Below, one piece after another: positions 44,777 to 51,851 of a stretch of 64,000 bases of DNA. How positions within the stretch are numbered: the stretch's first letter is position 1; each line of letters begins with the position of its first letter. A program made the position numbers and the translations under genes. The stretch lies in NCBI GenBank assembly GCA_934254925.1, contig CAKQMD010000005.1:1-64000 (forward strand), written 5' to 3'. The notes under the pieces are model-generated. The model worked only from the letters and a program-made list of their open reading frames with translations. It was not told the origin of the DNA and searched no databases. This DNA comes from an uncultured Alphaproteobacteria bacterium. GTDB taxonomy: Bacteria > Pseudomonadota > Alphaproteobacteria > RF32 > CAG-239.

Positions 44777-46513
44777 GTGGGAAAGTATTTTTCCAGAAAT
44801 AAGACTGAGAACTTTTACCTCCCGGGTGAGGAAATAAAAATAGGCAAAAGTATCTCGTTTAAGAATTACACTTGCGCAAAAGACCCTCTTGCCATGTGCA
44901 AGAACCGCGTCATTTTTGCAATCTTTTCTTTCGCTTTGGCTTTTTTGGTGATCAGCGTTCGTTTATTTGACGTCTGTATTTCCGACAGTTTTCTGAAACG
45001 CAATGAACAGGCTTCCTCGCTGCGGGCCTATATGCAAAATCCGATCAAACGCGCCGATATCGTCGACCGTAACGGCACCATTCTGGCCACGTCGTTGCCG
45101 ACGGTTAACCTGTATGCCAATCCGCAAAAAATCCTCAATGCCAAAAAAGCCGCCCGCAAGCTGTGTCAACTTTTGCCGGAGTTGAAATATGACGACGTTT
45201 ATAAAAAACTCAGTTCTCGCGGCAAATTCGTCTACCTCAAGCGCAATCTGACCCCTTCGCAGCAATATCAGATCAACTGCCTCGGCATTCCCGGCTTGGA
45301 GTTTGAAAACGGCGAAAAACGCGTCTACCCGCATCAGAATCTTTTTGCCCATGTCATCGGCAGCACCAATATTGACAATCAGGGGATTTCGGGAATCGAA
45401 AAGGCAATGGACGAAAGGCTGACGCAGTCGGACATTCCGCTGGTTTTGAGCGTCGACGCCGGCGTTCAGGACACGATTCGCCTGCATCTGGCCGAGGCGG
45501 TGAAAAAGTTTAACGCCTTGGGCGCCACGGCCGTTTTGATGGATGTTAATACGGCGGAAATCATTGCCATGGTCTCTTTGCCCGATTATGATCCCAATAC
45601 CAACCGCGTCAAAACCGAGCGTGCCCTTTTCAATATGGCGACAAAAGGGGTCTATGAACCCGGTTCGGTTTTAAAGATTTTCAATACCGCCATGGCGTTG
45701 GAAAGCGGAAAGGTCAAAGTTGCCGATAAATTTGACGCGACCGAACCGCTGAAACTGAAATACAACGTCATTAAGGATTATCGCGGCGAAAACCGTTGGC
45801 TCTCCGTTCCGGAGATTTTGATCTATTCTTCCAACATCGGATCAGCCCGCATGGCTTTGAAGGCCGGCGGCAACGAACAGCGCAATTTTTTGGAAAAAAT
45901 AGGTTTCTTTGACAGCCTGGATATTGAAGTTGCCGAGAAAGGGCATCCTTTGGTTCCCAAACGCTGGGGCGAGGGGACGATTGCCACCGTCGCTTTCGGC
46001 TATGGCGTCGCCGTAACGCCGCTGCATGTCGTAACGGCCTTTTCCTCCGTTGTCAACGGCGGCGTTTATCACAGTCCTTCTTTGCTGAAAGGGTCCTCAA
46101 AAGAGGCCAACGGCCACCGAGTCATTTCTTACAATACTTCAAAGGCGATGCGGCAATTGTTGCGCAACGTCGTGGTGGAAGGATCGGGAAAACGCGCTAA
46201 CGTTCTTGGGTATGAAGTCGCCGGAAAAACCGGCACCGCCAACAAATTGTCGGCGGAAGGTAAATATGTCAACAAAAAAGTCCGTACCACCTTTGTGGCC
46301 ACTTTTCCGGTATCGGCTCCGCAATACGCGTTGCTGCTGATGCTTGACGAACCCAAGGCAACCAAAGAGACCTGGGGATTCGTTACCTCCGGCTGGAATA
46401 CGGTTCCCACAGCCGGAAAACTGATTGAGGCCTTGGCGCCGCAACTTAATGTTCCTGCCAATTATGACTTGGACGAACTCCGCCAAAACCGTATTATCGA
46501 AGCCAGCTATTAA
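44777..46513 (+). CDS. ftsI: Septal peptidoglycan transpeptidase FtsI (PBP3)
   Basis: Class B penicillin-binding protein that cross-links septal murein. GTG start. Cytoplasmic tail of about 42 residues, one membrane helix (VIFAIFSFALAFLVISVRLF), the pedestal domain (RADIVDRNGTILATSLP) and the transpeptidase domain. Active-site Ser297 is in EPGSVLKIF (SVLK, where most FtsI have STFK). SSN is at 351-353 and KTG at 484-486. Length 578 is normal. The dcw cluster ends here; murE, murF and mraY do not follow. Confidence 0.95.
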   Translation: MGKYFSRNKTENFYLPGEEIKIGKSISFKNYTCAKDPLAMCKNRVIFAIFSFALAFLVISVRLFDVCISDSFLKRNEQASSLRAYMQNPIKRADIVDRNGTILATSLPTVNLYANPQKILNAKKAARKLCQLLPELKYDDVYKKLSSRGKFVYLKRNLTPSQQYQINCLGIPGLEFENGEKRVYPHQNLFAHVIGSTNIDNQGISGIEKAMDERLTQSDIPLVLSVDAGVQDTIRLHLAEAVKKFNALGATAVLMDVNTAEIIAMVSLPDYDPNTNRVKTERALFNMATKGVYEPGSVLKIFNTAMALESGKVKVADKFDATEPLKLKYNVIKDYRGENRWLSVPEILIYSSNIGSARMALKAGGNEQRNFLEKIGFFDSLDIEVAEKGHPLVPKRWGEGTIATVAFGYGVAVTPLHVVTAFSSVVNGGVYHSPSLLKGSSKEANGHRVISYNTSKAMRQLLRNVVVEGSGKRANVLGYEVAGKTGTANKLSAEGKYVNKKVRTTFVATFPVSAPQYALLLMLDEPKATKETWGFVTSGWNTVPTAGKLIEALAPQLNVPANYDLDELRQNRIIEASY

Positions 46514-46604
46514 TATATGTTGAAGAGTGGAAAATAGGGGTTGTTTTGTAAATTCCCGCCGTTATGATAACGGTAGAAGGCTCTGATGCATAAAAGAGGT
46601 GAGC

Positions 46605-47387
46605 ATGGAAAAGTTATCTGTTTATATCGTTACCTTAAATGAAGAGGCGCGCCTCCCGGCCACCTTGGAAGCAGCTCGCAAAGTGGCGGACGAGATTGTC
46701 GTGGTCGACAGCGGATCAACGGACAAGACCGTTAAAATTGCCGAAAAATACGGTGCAAAGACCGTTTTTCACAAGTGGAAAAACATTTCTTCGCAAAAAC
46801 ACTTTGCTCAAAATCTGTGTCGGAACGATTGGGTTTTGTCTCTAGATGCCGATGAGGTATTGTCGCCGGAATTGGTCAAGGAGATCAAAAAAATCATGAA
46901 AAATCCGACGGCCGACGCTTATTGGGTCAAAATCGTCGATAGATGCCCCGGGGATGAAAAACCGCGCTTTGGCGCCAAAAAGTATCATTTGGTGAGGCTT
47001 TATGACCGCCGCAAAGCCAATATGCCCGACGACCTCACCCATGACCGCGTCGTGCTTTCTCCATCTGCCCGAACAGCCGAGCTTGACAATATCATATATC
47101 ATGATTCTTACTTAAGCCTGTTCCAACTGTGGATCAAATATAATCTTTATACCAATGAGCTGATTACCACCGCCCTCAAGAGCGGACGGAAATATTCCTT
47201 GTTTCGCCTGCTGATCGAGTTTCCCTGGCAGTTTTTGCGCTATTACTTCGTCAAACGCTTTTTCCTGCGCGGTGTTTGGGGCTTTATCATGGCGGTGTCG
47301 ATGGCTTACTTTCGCTTTTTGAAAATCGCCAAATATTTTGAATATAAAATGACGCAGGAAAAATCAGCCTCGCGGAGTCGCCGATGA
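46605..47387 (+). CDS. Family 2 glycosyltransferase (LPS core type)
   Basis: The start at 46605 has AGAGGTGA upstream. GT-A fold with IVTLNEEARLPATLEA, EIVVVDSGSTDKT and the metal-binding LSLDADEVLSPEL. The C-terminal part has a membrane-associated segment (WQFLRYYFVKRFFLRGVWGF). It resembles the WaaE/KdtX-type beta-glucosyltransferases that modify LPS inner core. The acceptor is uncertain. Its stop overlaps the next glycosyltransferase start (ATGA), so the two are coupled. Confidence 0.9.
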   Translation: MEKLSVYIVTLNEEARLPATLEAARKVADEIVVVDSGSTDKTVKIAEKYGAKTVFHKWKNISSQKHFAQNLCRNDWVLSLDADEVLSPELVKEIKKIMKNPTADAYWVKIVDRCPGDEKPRFGAKKYHLVRLYDRRKANMPDDLTHDRVVLSPSARTAELDNIIYHDSYLSLFQLWIKYNLYTNELITTALKSGRKYSLFRLLIEFPWQFLRYYFVKRFFLRGVWGFIMAVSMAYFRFLKIAKYFEYKMTQEKSASRSRR

Positions 47388-48451
47388 AGAAAATTCTGCA
47401 TATTGCCAACTTCAATTTGCTTAAGACCAAAGGCTGTTCGCAAAATTCCACTCAGATAAAAATTACCAACGGCCTCATCCGCGAAGGTTATAACGTCATC
47501 AACTATTCGGACCGCGATTTATGCCGGATGCTGGGATTTGGCTCAATGAATTTCTGGGGCCGCAAAAAAATCAACGAACATTTGCTTAAGTTTTGTCGGG
47601 AGGTCAAACCCGATGCCATTGTCATGGGACACGCCGATACCGTTTCAACCGAAACTTTGTTGGAAATTAAGCATGAGATACCGGGAATGAAAATTCTCGA
47701 ATGGAATGTCGACCCGATTTCATCGGTGACGGATTATCCTTTTTCGGCCTTTAACATCAAAAAGCTGGAGCAAAAATTGCCGGCGGTGGACGTTTTGCTG
47801 ATAACGACCGCCCAAAAGGAAGATTTGTTGCGCTTCAAACGCAACGGAACTCAGGTGGGCTTTTTGCCCAATATCGTCGATGCATCGATTGAAACCGGGC
47901 GCAATTTTGAACGGGAAGAATTGGAATATGACTTTATGTTTGCTTGTCATCCGCAGTGCAAACGACAGTTTTGCGGCGTTTATACCGATGTTGAGGAAAT
48001 CGCTCGCGGCATTTCGCGGCATGTTGAGGGACTGCATCCGTTGTTTGCCGGATTGCTGGGCAATCCCCGCGTAGAAGCTTCTCGTTATCAGGAAGCTTAT
48101 TTGAAAACTGCCATGGGCTTTAGCCTCAGCCACATCAATGACGTCTATCTCTATAGTTCGGATCGGCTGGCGCATATGATGGGTAACGGGCTGTTGGCGT
48201 TTGTCGATCGCCGCACCGGTTATACGGACCTTTTGGCAGAAGATGAGGTGGGGTTTTACTCCGAACCGGAAGAACTCTATCAAAAAATTGCTTATTATAA
48301 AACAAACCCTCGGGCGCGCATGGAGGCGGCCCGTAAAGGCTGGAAACATTATCATCAGCTGTTTAATGAAAGAATAATCGGCCGATATATGGCGTCATTG
48401 TTGTTCGGAGACTTCAAGTCCGAAGACTATCCGTTCCCCACCTTGATCTAG
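47384..48451 (+). CDS. Glycosyltransferase-like protein (GT-B, CgeB-like)
   Basis: A 355-residue GT-B-like protein. The N-terminal half has a Rossmann-type sheet (KILHIANFNLLKTKG, DAIVMGHADTVS, KILEWNVDPIS). The C-terminal half contains the family pattern SLSHINDVYLYSSDRLAHMMGNG...LAFVDRRTGYTDLL...EVGFYSEPEEL, with YYKTNPRARMEAARKGWKHY. This matches the 'Glyco_trans_1_2'/CgeB-type C-terminal domain. Probably adds a sugar to LPS together with the coupled GT2. Confidence 0.8.
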   Translation: MKKILHIANFNLLKTKGCSQNSTQIKITNGLIREGYNVINYSDRDLCRMLGFGSMNFWGRKKINEHLLKFCREVKPDAIVMGHADTVSTETLLEIKHEIPGMKILEWNVDPISSVTDYPFSAFNIKKLEQKLPAVDVLLITTAQKEDLLRFKRNGTQVGFLPNIVDASIETGRNFEREELEYDFMFACHPQCKRQFCGVYTDVEEIARGISRHVEGLHPLFAGLLGNPRVEASRYQEAYLKTAMGFSLSHINDVYLYSSDRLAHMMGNGLLAFVDRRTGYTDLLAEDEVGFYSEPEELYQKIAYYKTNPRARMEAARKGWKHYHQLFNERIIGRYMASLLFGDFKSEDYPFPTLI

Positions 48452-48456
48452 AAAAT

Positions 48457-48501
48457 CCATTGCCTCCGAAACGGATATTTCGTGCGGCGTTGAGGCAATG
48501 G
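48457..48501. terminator. Convergent hairpin between glycosyltransferase and array gene
   Basis: CCATTGCCTC and GAGGCAATGG form a perfect 10-base-pair stem around a 25-base loop with further pairing. The T-tract is weak on both strands (ATTTT on the minus side), so this may act as a stabilising 3' hairpin or a weak terminator. Confidence 0.55.
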
Positions 48502-48538
48502 GCTGAAAACAGATAAGAAAAGGTTTGATGCAAGAAGA

Positions 48539-49222
48539 CTAAGCGATAGATTTAAGCTTGTCTTGCAAAGACTTAAGACCATATTGTGCCAAGACCTGTT
48601 TGGTGCGGGAAGTGGTTTGGGGCCCAAGGTCGTCGTCTTCGGTCAGACGAGGAAAGTCATCCTCATAGCTGTTAAGAGACTTCTGCAATTTTTTCACCGG
48701 CTCGGAAGGATATTTCGCCAAAGTCTGAGCAATCTGCCGATACCCTTCGGGAATGGACACTCCGTCTTTGCTGAGCAGAGGACGAGTTTCCAAAGGCGGC
48801 GTAAAACGCTGTCCAGCCTCAATGATTCTTCCTGCAGCATCTTGCTTGGCCTCGTCGGTTCCATAGACGGCATCATACCAATTGCTGACGCGTTTTTTGA
48901 ACCAGTCACGACGCTGAGGGTCTTTTTCCGAATACATGGCGTATTTGTTGAGCGATTGAATGGCACTTTCCGGCACTTCCCTTGGATCCTGATATGCCGG
49001 ATCTTCCTCCGGAGTGTCGTTAATTCTTAATGCCTCTCCAATTTTATTAAAAATTGTCTTCCATGTCATATCTTTATCTCGGCCAGGAATGATATTTTTT
49101 TCTAGCTTTGAGAGTTCCTCTTCTTCCTCTTTTGTAGGAGATCGAGCTTGATCAATGATTTCAGACATTTTTTTTGTATATTCATCCATATTTATTAAAC
49201 TAATTAGTGATAATTTTTCCAT
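48539..49222 (-). CDS. Array protein 1: variable N-terminus plus shared C-terminal module
   Basis: 227 residues, no signal peptide, AAAGGAA before the ATG. Residues 1-67 are unique, charged and helical (EYTKKMSEIIDQARSPTKEE). Residues 68-227 differ by one residue (Asp for Glu) from residues 83-242 of the protein at 50174. The last 55 residues (YPSEPVKKLQKSLNSYEDDF, LGPQTTSRTKQVLAQYG) resemble a peptidoglycan-binding domain (LQ..L......DG..G..T....), but the match is by eye. The gene follows the ankyrin-membrane gene at 49316 on the same strand, with a terminator-like hairpin between. Function unknown; effector or toxin is a hypothesis. Confidence 0.7.
   Translation of the reverse strand: MEKLSLISLINMDEYTKKMSEIIDQARSPTKEEEEELSKLEKNIIPGRDKDMTWKTIFNKIGEALRINDTPEEDPAYQDPREVPESAIQSLNKYAMYSEKDPQRRDWFKKRVSNWYDAVYGTDEAKQDAAGRIIEAGQRFTPPLETRPLLSKDGVSIPEGYRQIAQTLAKYPSEPVKKLQKSLNSYEDDFPRLTEDDDLGPQTTSRTKQVLAQYGLKSLQDKLKSIA
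48541..49022 (-). repeat. 482-base direct repeat (array module), copy 1
   Basis: Partner of 50176-50657. The two copies are 1635 bases apart in the same orientation. The near-identity points to a recent duplication or gene conversion. Confidence 0.95.
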
Positions 49223-49251
49223 AATTTTTTCCTTTACAAAATTTATATAAT

Positions 49252-49278
49252 AAAAAAAATCCCCGAAATATTTCGGGG
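49252..49278 (-). terminator. Terminator/attenuator between ankyrin gene 1 and array protein 1
   Basis: CCCCGAAA/TTTCGGGG is a perfect stem closed by TA, followed on the minus strand by ATTTTTTTT. A second hairpin (AATGCTCAA/TTGAGCATT, 49285-49306) lies between it and the ankyrin stop. It should end most ankyrin transcripts before array protein 1. Confidence 0.8.
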
Positions 49279-49315
49279 AAACAAAATGCTCAAAGTTTTG
49301 AGCATTATTTAGATA

Positions 49316-49981
49316 CTATTTTATAGCACCTAAATTGCGTTTAAGATACTTTTCTTGGTATTTATTGATGGTCTCTTGAGAAATACCCTTATGACGTAGT
49401 TTATCCAATAAAGAAGGAGGGCAGATTTTTTGTTCCACACAAGCAACTGTGGCAAAGACGATTCTGTTATCATCATAATAATCGGCAAAGTCAGCACCGT
49501 GTTTTGAAAGCAATGCAGCCATTTCCGGTTGATAGGGAAGTAAAGCTCCTTCTAAAACGGATAATTTCTTCCCATGTATGATAAAATAGGCATTGACGTC
49601 TAAACCTTTGCTTAGAAGTAGCTTTACGATTTCAATCTGTCCAAAACGCGCTGCCGAATGCAGGGTATTGTCAAAACTGTTTTCTGTATTAAAGCGTAAT
49701 CCTCTGTTAAGAAGAATTTTTACCATATCAACATTACCATTCCCTGCAGTTTCAAACAGATACAGAAGAAAAATGTCTTTATGATTAAGCAATTTCATAT
49801 TGGGATCATAACCCTCTTCATCAATAAGCCTGATAACCTCGGCTTGATTATTATCAACCATAGCTCTAAAAAGCTTGTCAGGTTTATAAAAATAAAGGTA
49901 CCCCCATACCATCGCCGCAATCAGAAGGGCACCGATAATACCAGCGATCCAAGCCAAGATTTTTTTAGTTCTTTTTTTCAT
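49316..49981 (-). CDS. Membrane-anchored ankyrin-repeat protein 1
   Basis: Start ATG at 49981 (GGTGA upstream; a GTG nine bases earlier is also in frame), 221 residues. A basic N-terminus and one membrane helix (KILAWIAGIIGALLIAAMVW) put the rest outside the cytoplasm or on the membrane. About four ankyrin repeats follow: NNQAEVIRLIDEEGYDPN, GNGNVDMVKILLNRGLRFN, TLHSAARFGQIEIVKLLLSK, GALLPYQPEMAALLSKHGAD. The membrane part is almost the same as in the proteins at 51016 and 51852. The C-terminus (EQKICPPSLLDKLRHKGISQ) is shared with the one at 51852. Binding partner, perhaps the neighbouring array protein, is inferred. Confidence 0.8.
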   Translation of the reverse strand: MKKRTKKILAWIAGIIGALLIAAMVWGYLYFYKPDKLFRAMVDNNQAEVIRLIDEEGYDPNMKLLNHKDIFLLYLFETAGNGNVDMVKILLNRGLRFNTENSFDNTLHSAARFGQIEIVKLLLSKGLDVNAYFIIHGKKLSVLEGALLPYQPEMAALLSKHGADFADYYDDNRIVFATVACVEQKICPPSLLDKLRHKGISQETINKYQEKYLKRNLGAIK

Positions 49982-50014
49982 GATTTTCACCGTTTCTATT
50001 TATGATAAATATAT

Positions 50015-50044
50015 ATTATCATATTCGCCAATAGATAGCAACAA
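50015..50044 (-). promoter_or_regulatory. Promoter of ankyrin gene 1
   Basis: On the minus strand TTGTTG and GATAAT are separated by 18 bases, about 34 bases before the ATG at 49981. The same pair at the same distance is found in the second cassette. Confidence 0.55.
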
Positions 50045-50072
50045 AAAACTGTATCTAAAATTTTAGATACAG
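50043..50072 (-). terminator. Palindromic terminator after array protein 2
   Basis: CTGTATCTAAAA and its exact reverse complement form a 24-base perfect palindrome, followed on the minus strand by six T's. It ends transcription of the upstream unit just before the promoter of the next one. Confidence 0.85.
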
Positions 50073-50173
50073 TTATCCCAAGTGATAGTTTCACTATAAT
50101 AAAATTTTTGGTTTTGTCAAATTGTTTTTTCACTTATCTATTGATAACTTTTATATAATATATTATATATTTT

Positions 50174-50902
50174 TTAAGCGATAGATTTAAGCTTGTCTTG
50201 CAAAGACTTAAGACCATATTGCGCCAAAACCTGTTTGGTGCGGGAAGTGGTTTGGGGCCCAAGTTCGTCGTCTTCGGTCAGACGAGGAAAGTCATCTTCA
50301 TAGCTGTTAAGAGACTTCTGCAATTTTTTCACCGGCTCGGAAGGATATTTCGCCAAAGTCTGAGCAATCTGCCGATACCCTTCGGGAATGGACACTCCGT
50401 CTTTGCTGAGCAGAGGACGAGTTTCCAAAGGCGGCGTAAAACGCTGTCCAGCCTCAATGATTCTTCCTGCAGCATCTTGCTTGGCCTCGTCGGTTCCATA
50501 GACGGCATCATACCAATTGCTGACGCGTTTTTTGAACCAGTCACGACGCTGAGGGTCTTTTTCCGAATACATGGCGTATTTGTTGAGCGATTGAATGGCA
50601 CTTTCCGGCACTTCCCTTGGATCCTGATATGCCGGATCTTCCTCCGGAGTGTCGTTATCAATGAAAAAAACTTTATATTTTTCCATTGGATCAATCTTAG
50701 ATTTTTTTAAATCATTATATTCTTTTATAAGTTCAAAGGATGATTTTTTATTTCTGATTTCTGAATTATATGTACTTCTATAGGCGTACATTATTTCAGA
50801 ATCAGGAAGTATATCTTTTCCTTTAGAAATAGCATCGTAAGCTTTTTCATCACCTATTAAAATTCCCATAAGTTTTTTTAATACAGTATTTTCCACGTTC
50901 AT
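50174..50902 (-). CDS. Array protein 2: different N-terminus, same C-terminal module
   Basis: 242 residues, no signal peptide, AAGGAG before the ATG. Residues 1-82 are unrelated to array protein 1 (LMGILIGDEKAYDAISKGKD, SFELIKEYNDLKKSKIDPME). Residues 83-242 are the shared module with its peptidoglycan-binding-like end. The DNA of the shared part (50176-50657) differs from 48541-49022 at four of 482 bases, while the DNA outside is unrelated, so the border is sharp at codon 83. It follows the ankyrin gene at 51016. The constant C-terminus with variable N-terminus is the reverse of most polymorphic toxins. Confidence 0.7.
   Translation of the reverse strand: MNVENTVLKKLMGILIGDEKAYDAISKGKDILPDSEIMYAYRSTYNSEIRNKKSSFELIKEYNDLKKSKIDPMEKYKVFFIDNDTPEEDPAYQDPREVPESAIQSLNKYAMYSEKDPQRRDWFKKRVSNWYDAVYGTDEAKQDAAGRIIEAGQRFTPPLETRPLLSKDGVSIPEGYRQIAQTLAKYPSEPVKKLQKSLNSYEDDFPRLTEDDELGPQTTSRTKQVLAQYGLKSLQDKLKSIA
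50176..50657 (-). repeat. 482-base direct repeat (array module), copy 2
   Basis: Near-identical to 48541-49022 (four mismatches by direct reading). It covers exactly the shared C-terminal coding module and ends abruptly at the N-terminal border. Confidence 0.95.
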
Positions 50903-50925
50903 ATTAATTTCTCCTTAATGTTAAT

Positions 50926-50952
50926 AAAAAAATCCCTGAAATATTTCAGGGA
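50926..50952 (-). terminator. Terminator/attenuator between ankyrin gene 2 and array protein 2
   Basis: TCCCTGAAA/TTTCAGGGA is a perfect stem, followed on the minus strand by a T-rich tract. A second hairpin GCTCA/TGAGC (50961-50976) lies upstream of it. This is the same two-hairpin arrangement as at 49252-49306, with compensating base changes in the stem (CCCCG/CGGGG versus CCCTG/CAGGG). Confidence 0.8.
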
Positions 50953-51015
50953 CAATAAAAGCTCAAACAGATGAGCAATTTTTGATGAGATTTAAAATTA
51001 ATCTCATCAAAACTA

Positions 51016-51633
51016 TTAATTAGATGATGGTGCCTCATCGGGTAAAATATTTAGTAACAGAGGTGAACAAAGCTTCTTCTGAACGCACAACAAAGCCCGA
51101 TAATAAGCTTTTTCCAACATTTTCTCTTCCTTTGAGGGATTATATTTTAGCAAAATATCAACGGCTTGATAATTTTCGACAAGTAAAGCAAATTCTATAG
51201 GTGAAATTTCGTCGCCATTGAATGAAAGTGTAATATTAGGAGAAATGCCGTGTTGAAGCATATATTCAAGCATCATATGGTTTCTAAAAAGAATAGCTCT
51301 ATTCAAATTATTATTTTTGTCTCTGGGGTAATTATTTAAATTAACTCCTTTTTGTCTTAAAATTTCAATCATATCTAAGTTTATAGGAATATCAGGAGAA
51401 GGAAGAACAGCATATAAAGTGAAAATGTCAACTATTCCCAAAAACTTCATATTAGGATCATAGCCTTCTTCGTCAATAAGCCTGATAACCTCAGCTTGAT
51501 CATTGTTAATCATTGCCTCTAAAAGTCTATTGGGTTTATAAACATAAAAATATCCCCAAATTACCGCGGCAATCAAAAGGGCACCGATAATTCCACCAAT
51601 CCAAGCCAAGATTTTTTTAGTTCTTTTTTTCAT
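51016..51633 (-). CDS. Membrane-anchored ankyrin-repeat protein 2
   Basis: Start ATG at 51633 (same upstream sequence as copy 1), 205 residues. The N-terminal 60 residues (membrane helix KILAWIGGIIGALLIAAVIW and first repeat NNDQAEVIRLIDEEGYDPN) match the two paralogues. The later repeats (INLDMIEILRQKGVNLN, MLEYMLQHGISPN, FALLVENYQAVDILLKY) have diverged strongly, and the C-terminus (CVQKKLCSPLLLNILPDEAP) is different. A conserved anchor with a diversified ankyrin face is what one expects of paralogues that recognise different partners. It precedes array protein 2. Confidence 0.8.
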   Translation of the reverse strand: MKKRTKKILAWIGGIIGALLIAAVIWGYFYVYKPNRLLEAMINNDQAEVIRLIDEEGYDPNMKFLGIVDIFTLYAVLPSPDIPINLDMIEILRQKGVNLNNYPRDKNNNLNRAILFRNHMMLEYMLQHGISPNITLSFNGDEISPIEFALLVENYQAVDILLKYNPSKEEKMLEKAYYRALLCVQKKLCSPLLLNILPDEAPSSN

Positions 51634-51666
51634 GATTTTCACCGTTTCTATTTATGATAAATATAT

Positions 51667-51696
51667 ATTATCATATTCGCCAATAGATAGCAACAA
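51667..51696 (-). promoter_or_regulatory. Promoter of ankyrin gene 2
   Basis: TTGTTG-18-GATAAT on the minus strand, at the same position as in cassette copy 1. Confidence 0.55.
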
Positions 51697-51724
51697 AAAA
51701 CTGTATCTAAAATTTTAGATACAG
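51695..51724 (-). terminator. Palindromic terminator after ankyrin gene 3
   Basis: Same 24-base perfect palindrome as at 50049-50072, with six T's after it on the minus strand. Confidence 0.85.
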
Positions 51725-51851
51725 TTATCCCAAGTGATAATTTCACTATAATAAAATTTTTAGTTTTGTCAAGTTGTTTTTTTCACTTATCTGTTGATAA
51801 CTTTTATATAACATATTATGTAAAATAATAAGTTTTAAGAAACTTATCTGT

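Larger units (their letters stand above)
49979..50166 (-). repeat. Intergenic cassette repeat, copy 1
   Basis: 188 bases that recur almost unchanged at 51631-51819. Contains (minus strand) a 24-base palindromic terminator (50049-50072) and a promoter (50015-50044) that reads into ankyrin gene 1. The similarity continues into the first 120 coding bases of both ankyrin genes. Confidence 0.9.
51631..51819 (-). repeat. Intergenic cassette repeat, copy 2
   Basis: Near-identical to 49979-50166 (a few substitutions and one extra T). Contains the same palindromic terminator (51701-51724) for ankyrin gene 3 and the promoter (51667-51696) for ankyrin gene 2. Confidence 0.9.
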
